DNA from: Glandiceps talaboti
Taxonomy: Eukaryota; Hemichordata; Enteropneusta; Spengelidae
DNA length: 64,000 nucleotides
Direction of reading: 5' to 3'
NCBI RefSeq assembly: GCF_964340395.1
Contig: NC_135555.1
Span: 1,421,501 to 1,485,500, forward strand
Below, one piece after another: positions 46,501 to 58,000 of the stretch. The notes beneath the pieces were generated by a model. It was not told the DNA's origin. It saw only the letters and a program-made list of their open reading frames with translations, and did no database searches. The position numbers were made by a program, and so were the translations under genes. Within the stretch, counting starts at the first letter, position 1; each line of letters opens with the position of its first letter.

Positions 46501-48365
46501 TCAGGGAAATTGCCATGTAAGTCTATAATACAAGACTTAGTCTTGCGATGTAAGTCAATCACTGTCACACCATAGACCTTCCAACCTCCATTGAGTGGAG
46601 GGTCTATGGTCACACCTTACACTTTAACAAATCATGCCAGTCTGACAACATGTAATACTGATATACAATCCTTGTATGTAAAGTGAAAGAAGTTGATGCA
46701 AAGTCATTATGACTTCTTGGTCAAAGTTGTCTCTGTAATGCCTAGCCTGTCTATAATCATTAGTTCCAATCTGTCAGACTGAGTATGTTCTATTTGACCC
46801 ACTCCACACCAGTACTGATTGTTTCCACTGATAAGTAATTACGGTATATAGTGAATGTTTACAGTGAAATAGTTCGGTTATAACAATATTAGGAGAAAAA
46901 TACTGGATGTACAGATGAAGAGGAATAGTAACAAAGAATCTCTAAAAGGGATATGATAATATACTTAATTTATTAGAAATAGTTGACATGAATACTTATA
47001 AGCAGTGACAGGTGTTGACTAAGAATATTGAAGTACTGTAGAGAAAATAGCAAGGGTTAAAAAAATATACAACACTAGATTACAAGTAAAGACCTCTAGC
47101 TAGATGACAATAAAGCGTAAATGCTGCAATGAAGAAGGTGAAATGTTTCTCCTTCGGAAAGGTTTTGTCTACTTTAGTATATAATCATTTGCAAGCCTTG
47201 TATGGCATCATGTGTTGGTTTGTACTGCACTGTACTGTACTGTACTGTACTGTACTTTACTGTACTGTACTGTACCACACCATTCAGTGATGAGTACACA
47301 GTAGATGAATTATTTATATGATTATTCTTTCATACTATGATGGTATGTATGTGTGTATGGCCATTTATTAGAATGGCAGACTTGTTTGTTAAAGGAATTC
47401 CAAAACTCCTAAATCTCTCTTTCTTTGGTTTGGTTTGCTTTGATTTCAGTAACAGTTATGGTCTCAGTGGTAGAACACTCAGGAAATTACCATTTTTGGC
47501 ACATGCAATGTACTTACAGGTAAGACTTTGTTGTGATTATCATTTTTGGCACATGCAATGTACTTACAGGTAAGAGTTTGTTGTGATTATCATTTTTGGC
47601 ACATGCAATGTACTTACAGGTAAGAGTTTGTTGTGATTATCATTTTTGGCACATGCAATGTACTTACAGGTAAGAGTTTGTTGTGATTATCATTCACTGA
47701 TACCTAAATTTACAGTATTTAAACATTACTAGGAACAGAATTAGAGTAGAAAATCAGTCAAGTAGAATGTTGTATTTGGTAAGGAAAGATTTTAATCTTG
47801 ACCCACCCAGAATTCTCAATCACAGGCATGGGAAGAATATATGTGCTTCCATGATAAACATACTTTGTTTTCTTTGTTCACCATACCAGTACTATTCGCC
47901 AATATTTTTCTTTGTTCAGCCAAGGAAAATACAAGTGACCTAAGGAGCCTTGTCACTATGAGTCACTAGATGAGTTGTGACAAACCCATAGGTCATGAAT
48001 ATTTTGCTGTTGAATGAAGACAAATATTGGGGGATAATTAATATATCTCTTCAAGCACAAATCATGAATAATCGGCAGAAATAATGATTGATTGGACCAT
48101 TTAGACTCATATTTTGAGTACTGCAGAACCAGTGATGTCATGATGGTATATAATCCATATTTTCTGTTCAAAGACAATAACTTGTCTTGTGCATGGTAAA
48201 ATGAATATTATTCTTAATTATGTCTCTACAATAAATATACTCACCATATGACATTGATATCTATTTCAGAGTTCATCGACAACACTAGAAGATTTCCTAC
48301 TAGCGTTATCCCATGTAGTAAAGAGACAATTCCAAGAAAGAGAGCACTTAGAAGAACCCAAGTAG
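40563..48365 (+). CDS. TRIP13: Pachytene checkpoint protein 2 homologue, AAA+ ATPase
   Basis: Eleven coding exons joined in phase: 40563-40648, 41519-41684, 42132-42258, 42883-43102, 44070-44133, 44314-44400, 44805-44911, 45211-45364, 46068-46180, 47450-47519 and 48270-48365 (TAG). The protein is 429 aa; human TRIP13 has 432. The N-terminal domain binds p31comet and HORMA substrates. Walker A is GPPGTGKT (176-183), followed by [10 protein letters not shown]; the pore-loop region is [16 protein letters not shown]; Walker B is VCVLIDE with Glu250; sensor 1 is TTSN with Asn297; the arginine-bearing DRADIKQ and the C-terminal [20 protein letters not shown] are conserved. With p31comet it remodels closed MAD2 and HORMADs, silencing the spindle checkpoint and controlling meiotic recombination. 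The last two introns begin with tandem copies of the preceding exon ends. Confidence 0.98.
42285..42484. repeat. Compound TG/TGTC microsatellite, TRIP13 intron 3
   Basis: 200 bp of TGTGTCTG-type repeat beginning about 27 bp after the exon 3 donor. The transcript is UG-rich here, which could attract CELF or TDP-43 type proteins. Confidence 0.95.
43596..43970. mobile_element. 375 bp foldback element in TRIP13 intron 4
   Basis: The left arm begins TACAACCAGTGACAGGCAAG (43596) and the right arm ends with its inverse, GTCACTGGTTGTA (43970). Inverted similarity continues for at least 110 bp on each side, through CATTTACAAG, ACAAACAG and the LAVG-type GGCACAGCATGTTGGAA block. Mirrored open frames on both strands are a consequence of the palindrome. 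It is a non-autonomous DNA element. Confidence 0.85.
46146..46549 (+). repeat. 48 bp tandem array built from the TRIP13 exon 9 end and its splice donor
   Basis: Eight full units and a partial ninth, starting ACAAGACTTAGTCTTAAA at 46146 and every 48 bp after. The first 35 bases of unit 1 are the true end of exon 9; each unit then has CAT|GTAAGTCTATAAT. GT donors therefore lie at 46181, 46229, 46277, 46325, 46373, 46421, 46469 and 46517, with a ninth in changed context at 46550. Only the first keeps the TRIP13 frame: past it the sequence reads ATG TAA in frame, so use of any later donor would end translation. Copies differ almost only at AAACTCAGG/AAATTCAGG, so the array is young. Confidence 0.97.
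46565..46616. repeat. Short inverted repeat next to the 48 bp array
   Basis: ACCATAGACC and CAACCTCCA are mirrored by TGGAGGGTCTATGGT, a hairpin of about 45 bp ending the array region. Confidence 0.7.
47222..47276. repeat. CTGTA microsatellite
   Basis: About eleven ACTGT units with two changes, in TRIP13 intron 9, about 170 bp before exon 10. Confidence 0.95.
47491..47690 (+). repeat. 50 bp tandem array built from the TRIP13 exon 10 end and its splice donor
   Basis: Four units start CATTTTTGGCACATGCAATG at 47491, 47541, 47591 and 47641. The first 29 bases of unit 1 are the true end of exon 10 (FLAHAMYLQ). GT donors occur at 47520, 47570, 47620 and 47670, in units 2-4 as TTACAG|GTAAGAG. That string joins an AG acceptor-like end directly to a donor, the form of a recursive splice site, although the pyrimidine tract is weak. 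Fifty is not a multiple of three, so later donors shift the frame. Confidence 0.97.
47899..48030. mobile_element. MITE family A, copy 3
   Basis: Begins CCAATATTTTTCTTTGTTCA and ends TGAATGAAGACAAATATTGG, with GTGACCTAAGGAGCCTTGTC and ACTATGAGTCACTAGATGAG inside. At 132 bp it is among the fullest copies. It lies in TRIP13 intron 10. Confidence 0.85.
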
Positions 48366-48416
48366 AAGACTTTACAAAAACACATAGTGTTATATGACCA
48401 CTGCCAACAGTTAGAT

Positions 48417-48556
48417 ATTATTCCCCAATAACTTTCTTCATTCAGCCAATGAAAATATGTGTAACCTAAGAGGCTTTGATTATGAGTCAAAAGACAATGA
48501 AACCCTTATGTCATGAGTATTTTTAAAATGAATCAAGAAAAATTATCAGGGAATAA
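48417..48556. mobile_element. MITE family A, copy 4, in the TRIP13 3' UTR
   Basis: ATTATTCCCCAATAACTTTC at the left and AAATTATCAGGGAATAAC at the right are diverged family ends. The interior keeps GTAACCTAAGAGGCTTTGAT and TATGTCATGAGTATTTT. It starts about 50 bp after the TRIP13 stop codon, so it is probably transcribed as part of the 3' UTR. Confidence 0.75.
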
Positions 48557-48780
48557 CACTCATACCTACACAACCATAATTTATGAAAAATCAGGAAAAA
48601 TAATGTCATCATTATGTTTGGATAAAATGATATATTTCTAGCATTTCAGAACCAATGACTTAGATTCAAGTTGTCATAACATAAAACAACCAGGGTTCCA
48701 ATGCATTCAAACTGGTTTGTGTGTGGTACAATATATTTTATTGCCTATGCCAATAATTACTGGTAGCTGAGTACCATGGA

Positions 48781-48963
48781 GTCATGATGGGTGAATGGTT
48801 AGCGTGACCGGCTTGGAATCTACAGGTTGCAGGTTCGAGCCCTGTCGCTGCCTGCTGTTTGTTTCTGAGTGGCTAAAGATTATATCACACCACATCACAT
48901 CATATCATGTTATCATATCATATATCACATACCAGATACCATTATATCATATCACGTCACATT
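48781..48963 (+). mobile_element. tRNA-derived SINE of a second family
   Basis: A-box-like TGGTTAGCGTGACCGG (48796) and B box GGTTCGAGCCC (48832) are followed by a body with TGTTTCTGAGTGGCTAAAG and a long CATAT/CACAT tail. It is unlike the SINEs at 32131 and 35371. The A/T-rich tandem tail, with no RNA polymerase III gene context, argues against a real tRNA gene. Confidence 0.75.
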
Positions 48964-48975
48964 AGTCCTAGCTTT

Positions 48976-48981
48976 AATAAA
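48976..48981 (+). promoter_or_regulatory. Candidate poly(A) signal for TRIP13
   Basis: AATAAA followed by AGTGTGCTTCTTTT, a GU/U-rich downstream element. It would give a 3' UTR of about 630 bp containing a MITE and a SINE. Confidence 0.4.
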
Positions 48982-49379
48982 AGTGTGCTTCTTTTACAGT
49001 TAGTTAGTCTACTCTTTGACTGTCTTGTCCTAATATTGTAATCCTTTCAATTTGTAAGATCACTGCCTTTGACACAAAAATGAATTTTTCACCATGATCA
49101 CAACTTTGATGCACTACGCCACTACCCTGTCAAATATGATGTGATTAGAGAAGACAATGACATGTCCATAAAAACACAGAACAGAACAGAACAAGACATT
49201 TACATTCATTATATTGACAATCCTTGAAATTTGAATTTACTAAAAGACTGTGTGCATAGACTTACCAACAGTCCTGGTAATTGTACATCCCTACTATGAA
49301 AAAATTAACTATTTGAAATTAACCCTAGATTTTGTACTTCAGTGTTCAGTTACTAAATCTTGATACTATAAAACTACCA

Positions 49380-49537
49380 GTTTCTTATTAGTCTATCTGC
49401 TAGACCTCGGATGTTCTTCCGATACAATACGACACACGACCGAAACATCGCTATCAAGGAAGCCCTCACTGCAAACTTCGTTCGCTTATAGTATTGAAAG
49501 AAAGCCCGAATGTCTAGCAGCAAGACTAGTTTCTTAT
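49380..49537. mobile_element. 140 bp MITE with 9 bp target duplication
   Basis: The element 49389-49528 starts TAGTCTATCTGCTAGAC and ends GTCTAGCAGCAAGACTA, inverted repeats of 17 bp that continue weakly inward. GTTTCTTAT flanks it at 49380-49388 and 49529-49537. A perfect 9 bp duplication with terminal inverted repeats fits a Mutator-type origin. Confidence 0.85.
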
Positions 49538-51014
49538 GTGACAATGGTAGTTTGTCTATGCATGCCATTTTAGTATTTATAAAAGTCATGGTTTGTACCA
49601 TTAAATTATAGACCCTACTAAAAACGTTTTATGATTAAATCAACTCTGGTTCCCCATTTTTAATGCGCTATATTGCAGTTATCAGAAAGATAAAACATTT
49701 CCTGGTGTGGCCGCTAGGAGTGCTGTTTGCAAGGTGTTTTGGAGCCATGAGTGAGGGTCAGAATAATTGAGTATTGAAGCATACAGACAGCAGACACAAA
49801 GTAACCACTCATTCTCCCTGTTTTATTAGCAACTACCAGTAATTGAAACATGCCTTACCACTACCGTAATGCTCTCACAAATTTTGTTCACAGCTTCATG
49901 CATTGCCATACAGTCAGTGGACATGACCAAAGTTTTGGCCTTCACTTTGCCAAATCTGGTATGCCCTTTTGTGGTCCTTACATGTGAAATGGCCAGAATT
50001 TCAGTAACTGGTATATTGTGTATTAGATCTTAGCAATTGGTACAGAGTTTTAAAAAAAATCAGTTGTAATTGAGTACAAAAATGGCTTGAATTGTCAACT
50101 AATTTCATACCTTAGTGAGCTTTTTCTCTTAATGGAACCATAAAAATTCCATAAAATAAAAAAACAGCATGTTCTAAAAATATGACATTCCAGATGGTGA
50201 ATCATCTTTATATTTCTTTTGAAACCATTTTGAATCTAACTGCAGAAAGTTTAGTATAGGTTACCTACACTCTCACCGCAGCAAGCTCCACTTTGAGAGC
50301 CCATGTACGAAAATCTGTGGAATGTTATGCAAAGTTTTCCGTACTGGAAGTCACACAGTGCATTTCTTGTATGTCATGAAGCCATTTCTTTATAATTAAG
50401 ATGTATTGGTCACTTGAGACATGCAAACCTGTTGTGAAAGAACCTGGATCGTGAGAATGCATTGTTGGATGTGAAGTATTCCCCAGAATGCATTGCTCTG
50501 GGACACAGATACAGTGCATAAAACACATTTCCCCAGCCTCTCATCTGGGGGGATCTCATAGTGGAGCCCCCAGTGGTGAGAGTCTGGGTAACCAAGACTA
50601 CTGAAACCACCAAAGTGTGGACATTAGTTGTACTGTACTTTGAAGTTGTAAAGTTTTGTTCCATTCAATTTACTGTAGCAGAAATACAGCCAACATATTC
50701 ATTAATTTGTATACATTTATTTATAGTCAAACTAATTATCTGTATATCTAGTGAGTGTAGTACTGAACATTTTGTCACAATTTGTTATAAAATAGAGATG
50801 AATAAAAATTATAGAATCTGGAAATATGTCTGTTGGTGTCTTTGTTCTTAATTAAATGTAGTGTTTGTAATATATTACATCTGTAAATGATATTTTTTAC
50901 AGTCTGTTCATGGCTCTGCAGGCATGTGTGGATTAACATCATTATGAATTAACAAGGGAATGGACAATTCAGACATTATTTCACTTAAACTGTTATAATT
51001 AATTAGATCTCCGT

Positions 51015-51375
51015 TATGCATGAGTGCAAGCGTTGTACACTAAGTGCTTGCAGTAATCTCAGTGGCCGTTCTTTCAGCAAAGTGAATGGCCAGCATAGGA
51101 AAGTGCAAGCACTGGTGTAATACCCTGGATACTGTAAACCATACTGGCACTTCAAAGGCATCACAGGGTTCCTTTACATGTATTATTACATATGTTTATC
51201 TGGAACATCAAATTACATTAAAATATACCGGTACCAGTAACTTTACATGACCTTGTGTAAATCACAGAATGCTTACGTGGTCATTTGTATACAGGTATGC
51301 AATAATATTTTCAGTGCAATCTCCAGTAATATGCACATTCACCGATGCAAGTAATCACTGACACATATATAATAA
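51015..51375. repeat. Dispersed repeat, copy 2
   Basis: Shares ordered blocks with 36070-36400 (see that entry). Both right ends read ATGCAAGTAATC or GTGCAAGTAATC followed by an ACATAT-TAATAAT stretch. Confidence 0.55.
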
Positions 51376-51980
51376 TGATACAGAACTATGAGATTTAATG
51401 TTGAATTGAAATAAGTCATTAATATTACAAAGGTCTTGGTTTCTACAAATACTATATAAAAATATATAAATATAATCATACCTGGCTTTATAGCATTAGG
51501 TTTCAATTACATGTCTTACAAAATCATAAAAAATTTCTCCTAAATCAAATTTCTAAATTATGATTACTCACTCAGCCTAAATTTTCATCATAATCTTCAC
51601 AAATTTTTAATAGTGAAACTAATAATAATTTGTAGATATCTGATAAATTCATAGCTTAATTGTTGCCCCTCTGGTCCATTCTTAATTTTATGCCTTGTTT
51701 GTCAGCTATGCAGAACTTAAATTACCTCACCCCGTATAACATATAAGCCCCCTCTCCAGAATTTTTTCAATATGTCAGAACAGTTTGACATTAAAAATAC
51801 ATGTTTTAGGATCTGATAAGGAATTGAATTCTGTTCCTTCAATCTTTTAATTATTTTACTTCCACTATGATTATATTCGTTGACATTTTTGTTGATATTG
51901 TTCCCTTTCGCCTTTGCAATAAACATTCCTGAAGTACAGCAACAAAACAGTCATAACAAATTTAGCTTTCATTGAAAGTG

Positions 51981-51988
51981 TATAAAAA
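51981..51988 (+). promoter_or_regulatory. TATA box of the DUF445-like gene
   Basis: TATAAAAA lies 43 bp before the ATG at 52024, predicting a start site near 52010 and a 5' UTR of only about 15 bases. Confidence 0.5.
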
Positions 51989-52023
51989 CCAAACACTTGA
52001 GGGGCCTAGAGTAATCGCTGAAG

Positions 52024-55000
52024 ATGGAGGAAGCTGAGAGACGGAGGCTTGCCAGTAGCAGGTATCTTGGAATGTTGATATTAGTATTATAGGATGATTC
52101 TGATAAAACGATAGTTGATTGTTGTAATGCGAGAACCATTTACGATTTTACAATGAATTTAAAAATCTACGTCTGAAACAATATTGTGACCTTTCCATGC
52201 AGTTGAACAGCGCTGCTGGTCCTTTTTCAATGATGTATCGTATTTTGACTAGATGACCGTTCACGTCCCACGATCCGGGACGAGTTCATTTTATGAAAGT
52301 AGCAGTGACGCACGTTATCGTTATCTGCGTTTAGTGAAATGACAAGATTACAATGCCACTTTTATCTCAATTATCACATAATCATAGAGCAATTGAAGCG
52401 ATAAAGCCGCGTAGAACCAGTAGTAAGCCGATTACACAGGCGTGAACATGCTCTCAATGAGCATTCCGAACTCGATGGGAAAAATGTAAACAACGCAACG
52501 TACGGTCGTAAGGTTGGCAACAACCCGCATGTAGTATATTTAATATCATGGATGTACTAGGCTATTATTACATTGTAAATTCACTGAACAGCTGAGGTTG
52601 TTTTCTGTTTGGCTGTCTCTTTCGGTATCATTAGAATCTCTAGGGCATAGATTTATCTGAAATTATCAAATATTAATAACCAACATTAAGTTCCAAATAT
52701 TAAATAACATTTTGAATAAAATGTATCATATTTATTTAAACTGTATTACGATATCTATCAACGGAATGAAATAATTGATGAGTATTTTCTATGCTAGTCA
52801 TAACATTAGTAATATTTCTAAATGAGACACAAGCATATTAAGATTTATATGATGTTTTCATCTGTTTTTGTTATAATATTTTGTTCAGTTTGTTTGTTTG
52901 TTTGTTTGTTTGTTTGTTTTTTGTTTGTTTGTTTGGTAAAATATGAAGAGATGCCCCAGATAGCTCCAAATATAGTCAACAGAAAACATGTTACTGGTAC
53001 ACTTAGTTTATAGATTTGGTCTTTATTGTGAAAGTATAAATAGACAACAAATAAGCCATAGCAATACATATCAAATTTGTAATGTTATAATATTAATTTC
53101 AGAAAACACAATGACTTGAATTTCCAGCACCTAGACATGTTTTGTTTTTTTCAATGTACCACTATTGTGACGTTTGCCTTGTTGTGTTGTAGGTTTGAAG
53201 TAGTGCGGGTAGATGAAGCTGAACCAGTCCAGAAAAGATCACTGGTGGACATCATCCATGCTGCCAATAATGAAACACCACTGGAAACTAGACAGCCTGC
53301 TGTCAACAGTCCTGTTACTACGCCAACCATTACTATCACTGATGAAGCAGACTTTACAACCAGTAGAACTAACAGTTATAATGGCATAGATTCAGAAAGT
53401 ACTGTACTCATACCGGGGGAAGAACCCTTTGTTGTCCTACAACAGAAAAAGGTAAAAATAATAGCATAATTTTGTTAGATAAGAGAAAGGAATCAAGCTA
53501 GGAGGTAAGGGTAAGGGTAAGTTTTGGGTTAAGAATTAGTGAGGACCCTTAACTTAAGGTTTAAACCTGACTTTTTTAATCTAATGGCATACACTAATCT
53601 TTATGGACAGTTATGGGTTTTGTGGATTGGTGTTTGTGACGGAACTGTCCTACTTTAGGAGGGGCATATAACTTAGCCTTACTACCGAGGACCATAAAAC
53701 CCATATCTGGGATGTAAAGGTATTATCATATGCCCTATGTAGCTTTACACTGGGTTTGGAAACATCATTTCAGTGAATCACATAACCACATAAATTGAGT
53801 GAAATGCTATTTTATGCACAAAATGTAAAGATAGTGAGAAAAAATGCAAAGCCAGATCTCTGAGCAAACTGATTTGGATGAGTACACTTAACTTGCCATA
53901 TTTGGGCATGTCAGTAATTGTCAGGGTGTGCTACAGGTTTGATGTGCACGTTTTCCATTGAATTACTTTGGAAGTGATACTGGGTATATGATAATGTTCT
54001 TTATCTGCCTCTAATCAGTAATATTAATTAATTCCATAAACTACTTGCCTGTATACTTGTGATAGACAATTCAGAAGATTTATTTACAATAATACTTTTC
54101 CAGCCATCCTTCAGGGCTGTACTATTAAAAAAAAAACTTTTCATATCTGTTTGCCATGACCTGAGAAACCTTTGATATTTTACTCTGAAAGAAACACTCG
54201 GTGTAAATTGTTGTTGTTGTCAAAGAATTTCTGTAACAGCTGCAATGGGTGTGTCTATGGTATGAATATACTGCAATGGGTGTGTCTAATGGTATGAATA
54301 TAGTGATAGTGCAACAACTTTAACCTAACAGATAAATGTATTCCAACATTTTTCTCTGACTAATGTAGCCATAATGATCATTTCAAAGGTCTTCACTAGT
54401 ATGGAGTAACATTTTTAAAATTCTACCCATATCAAATAACAATTCTTTGATAATGGTAACTGTTGTGCACATTTTCATCATAAATTACAGACCATTCAAG
54501 TTGCCATGTGGATGAAAATTGGCTATTTATTTGGGATATCAAAACAACTCTACTAGGTTTTTTCTAGTTTAATAGAAACACGATGTAGAAGAATATATAT
54601 CTGATCACTGTAACTCGATAAAAAATGTGTAAAATGGTTGTTATTGTACATACGATAACAAACTTTTTACACACTTGTTTAGTTTTTTGTAATTTACTGA
54701 GTGTCAAACAAGGACTAGATATATGTCTATTTCCAAGTAGCAAAATTAGTAGAAAAATCCAAAATAAAAATAGGCAATTTTCATCCACATGGCCACTTGT
54801 AATACATACATGTACATGCTACACACAAAGTTGTGATTAATATAGTACATAGTACCCCTTAATAAAACCATTTCAACACTTCTAGCATTCCAGAGATTAA
54901 TTTTGTAATTTCATTAATATTTGAAAAGAAACATGAACAGGAAGGAAAATAGAAGGTTTAATTTATACTAAAAGGCCAGAACTTTAAAAAAAAAGTTTTA

Positions 55001-58000
55001 GACACACCTTAGATTTCAATTGTTAGTTTTATCGTAACATTTAAACCTAGGAAATTTGTCAATATTGTGTAGCTGTTGATATTGTCAAACTTCTGCCTCG
55101 ATAAAAGATGTTGTTTTTTGTATTTTGTAGACATCCAATACTTGGAAGAAACAGTGTCTGTGTGTGACTGTTTTCTTTGTGATACTTGTAATTGGCATTA
55201 CATTGGTTGAAATATTACATGTACATAGGGAGATGCCATTACAAGGTAAGCAAAACAAAGATGATTAAGTTAGGGGGTCTAACTCTTCCTGTCTCTGGTC
55301 TGGTTCCAGCTTTATCATAATGACTGCTGTCTGCACAGTGCTCACAGCAGAGTCAGGTACACATATCCACATCAGTTGAGATCGAACTATTCTAATGAAA
55401 TATAACGATGTCACGTGCTAGTTGAGTAAGCTGATCAATTCATATAATGCAGTGGCCACCCTGTATGGGGGGGGGGGGGGGGGGTTTACTCACACAGAAA
55501 AGTATAGGCCCAAGGGTATAAGGGTATGTGCCACCCGTACCCAAATGGGTCACTTTTTCATGAAAAAATCCCTAAACATAGGTCAACTTTTCATGCTTAA
55601 TCATGAGGTCGTTAACTTGTGAAACATCTCCATGCTTTAGAAATACCATCACAGCATCAGAATAAAGGTAATTGACTGGGTAATTGTGACAGGAAATTCC
55701 TAACAATGGGTCTGTTTTTTGGATTATATTGGGTAGATGTTTTGTACTTTTGGTTGCGCACAGGGGTTTCCATATTGTGATAACACATCTGTATAATGTA
55801 ATTTGTCGGTCTACCATTTTTTACTCTTACCAGATAGTACAACCACAAATTGATGCATTATTTTCTCAATTAAATGTGAAAGCACTGTGATTATGATTTA
55901 TTATTATGATAGACGGTTAAATGATGTGATAAAATGATTGAAGATAGCCATAATTGGTGTTCCTGACATGTGTATAATTTCATTAAAAATTGACCACAAA
56001 ATTATACAAATTATTAAGTGCTATTATGTTAATCAAATTTTCAAAACAAAACCAAAAGTGTAGATGATAAAATACAAAGATGTTTCCTTTTCAAATTCTT
56101 GGAATTTTACCTGCGAGAATGAATGTTCATGGACTGTGGGTTCATACGTAGTAATTAATATTTCTACTCACAGAGTCAAAAAATTTCTTGGAAGCGTCTC
56201 GTCAGCATGATGCCCATCAGGGGTGTACTAGAATTTTACTTCATGCTAGAGGCATGCATGGTCAAAATAGAACAAGAAGGTCAATTTATTGTTTTACCCA
56301 CGTATAGTAAATGTTTTCATGGAGTAAAAGTCATGATGTCAATCAAGAAATTGAATAACGGTTAAATCTCATAACATACCTTGATGGTAAATTCTATTTC
56401 TGGTACCAAGAATTAGTTTAAAATTACAAATGAAAAGTTTTGCTCACAAAGGCCAAAAAAAAGTTTTGGAAGCAAGTCTCAAATTTTCACCGATGTCTCA
56501 TCAGCATCATCAAGGGATTACTACAAAGACTCTGTAAGGTGAAATTTCATTTGAAATTATGAATCCAAAGCCATGAACATTTATCTTTTCGTTAGTCCAA
56601 GATTGATTGTCAAAACTCATATATTTATGTATGTATATATTATGTGTTTAATATTTTGTAGCCATGAATTTCCTGTATGTATTCCGTGCTATTGGTATCT
56701 ATGGATTCTCTGGTGGAATTATCACCTGGATATCAATCAGACTTGTGTTCCATAGAATTCCAGGTTTTATCGGAAGGTAAAGTCTGATTTTGGGAATTCA
56801 CATTAACAGTGGATAGGATAATAGTACCCTGTAACATGTGACTCATTTCCTGTTTTTATCCTTGAAAACAATGACTTCTATGATATGATTATAAAACTGT
56901 AACTAAACCTAAAAGTGGATTTGTTCCTTATTTTCCATCTGTTCATGTATTACAGAGTAACATAATAAACACACAGACTTAGCAGAAAGTTGAATTCTTA
57001 TATATCAAACTATAGTTAATTCTTATCAACATTCATTGTCACAAATGCCATGTTTTATCTGTGAAATTAAAAATAATCATGAACATCATTGAATGACAAT
57101 GTTCGTATTATTAGAAATTAAAAAAGATTCCTCATTATCATAAAAATTGTCATTACATTGTATGTTACCAATAAAAGTTTATGACTTCAGTTTTGAGAGC
57201 ATGTTAACTTAGTATTGAATAAAAAATATAGAATTGAACTTCAAAATTTGCTGGTCAAATGCAACTAAAGTTAAAATTTCACCTTTTAAATGCTTGTAAA
57301 TTTACAAATGTCACCTGCTGAAAGCAAGTATTTACAGAAATTTACCTGCAATGGTCAATCTGTTAACCTGCACATGCCAGTAATTACCGACAACTTCTTA
57401 GCTGTGAGGTGACATAATATACTTATCAACTAATTTTGTCTTCTTCATGTTTCTTAAACAGTGGATCAATTCCAAGTCAATACAAAGAAATAAAGCAAAC
57501 ACTTCGGTCTACAATAATACAAGTCTTTTTTGATCAAGAGTTTCTGACACAATATCTAGAAGTAAAGGAAGACGATATAGCTGCAGCTATAAACTTAGGT
57601 ATGAGATGGAGTGAAATGTGTGTCTTTTTTCTTCTTCTTTTTAGTAATATTTAGAGAAACATAATACATATCCTTTATTGCTGTCTGCATAAAAATACAG
57701 TTGAAATTGGCTTAATTTTCACATGAAATCTAGAAATGGTGTATTAAAATAAAAAATGAGAAGTTCGATTGATTGCTCAATTATACAAAATCTGAATATT
57801 TTATCTACATTTTCTAATTGAATATTATTAATGTAAAACATTTTGAATTCCAGTCTGTATCTCGGACTTAATATTCACCCAAACAAAAAAAATTGTCAAA
57901 ATTTCAAATTCAATGACTTAGAGCTGTATAGCGCAAAGAAATGTGAACATTTGCATAGCAATCACATGATCACTTATTTAAAGTTGGTTTGCCTACTTCA

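Larger units (their letters stand above)
49000..51980. other. Intergenic between TRIP13 and the DUF445-like gene
   Basis: No exon is recognisable. It contains one MITE with a clear target duplication (49380-49537), a hairpin-rich spot at about 50535-50575, a dispersed repeat (51015-51375) and otherwise AT-rich DNA. Short open frames show no coding features. Confidence 0.55.

Noticed and set aside
46095-46613. Open frames of 147 and 172 aa with perfect 16 aa repeats on both strands
   Set aside because: The 48 bp period is a multiple of three, so any frame without a stop stays open. The real coding content ends at 46180 with TRIP13 exon 9.
48781-48860. Possible tRNA gene on the plus strand
   Set aside because: B box is good but the acceptor stem does not close and a CATAT-rich SINE tail follows.
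53500-53525. Telomere-like GGTAAGGGTAAG repeat
   Set aside because: Three short units of GGTAAG; wrong sequence and too short for an interstitial telomere.
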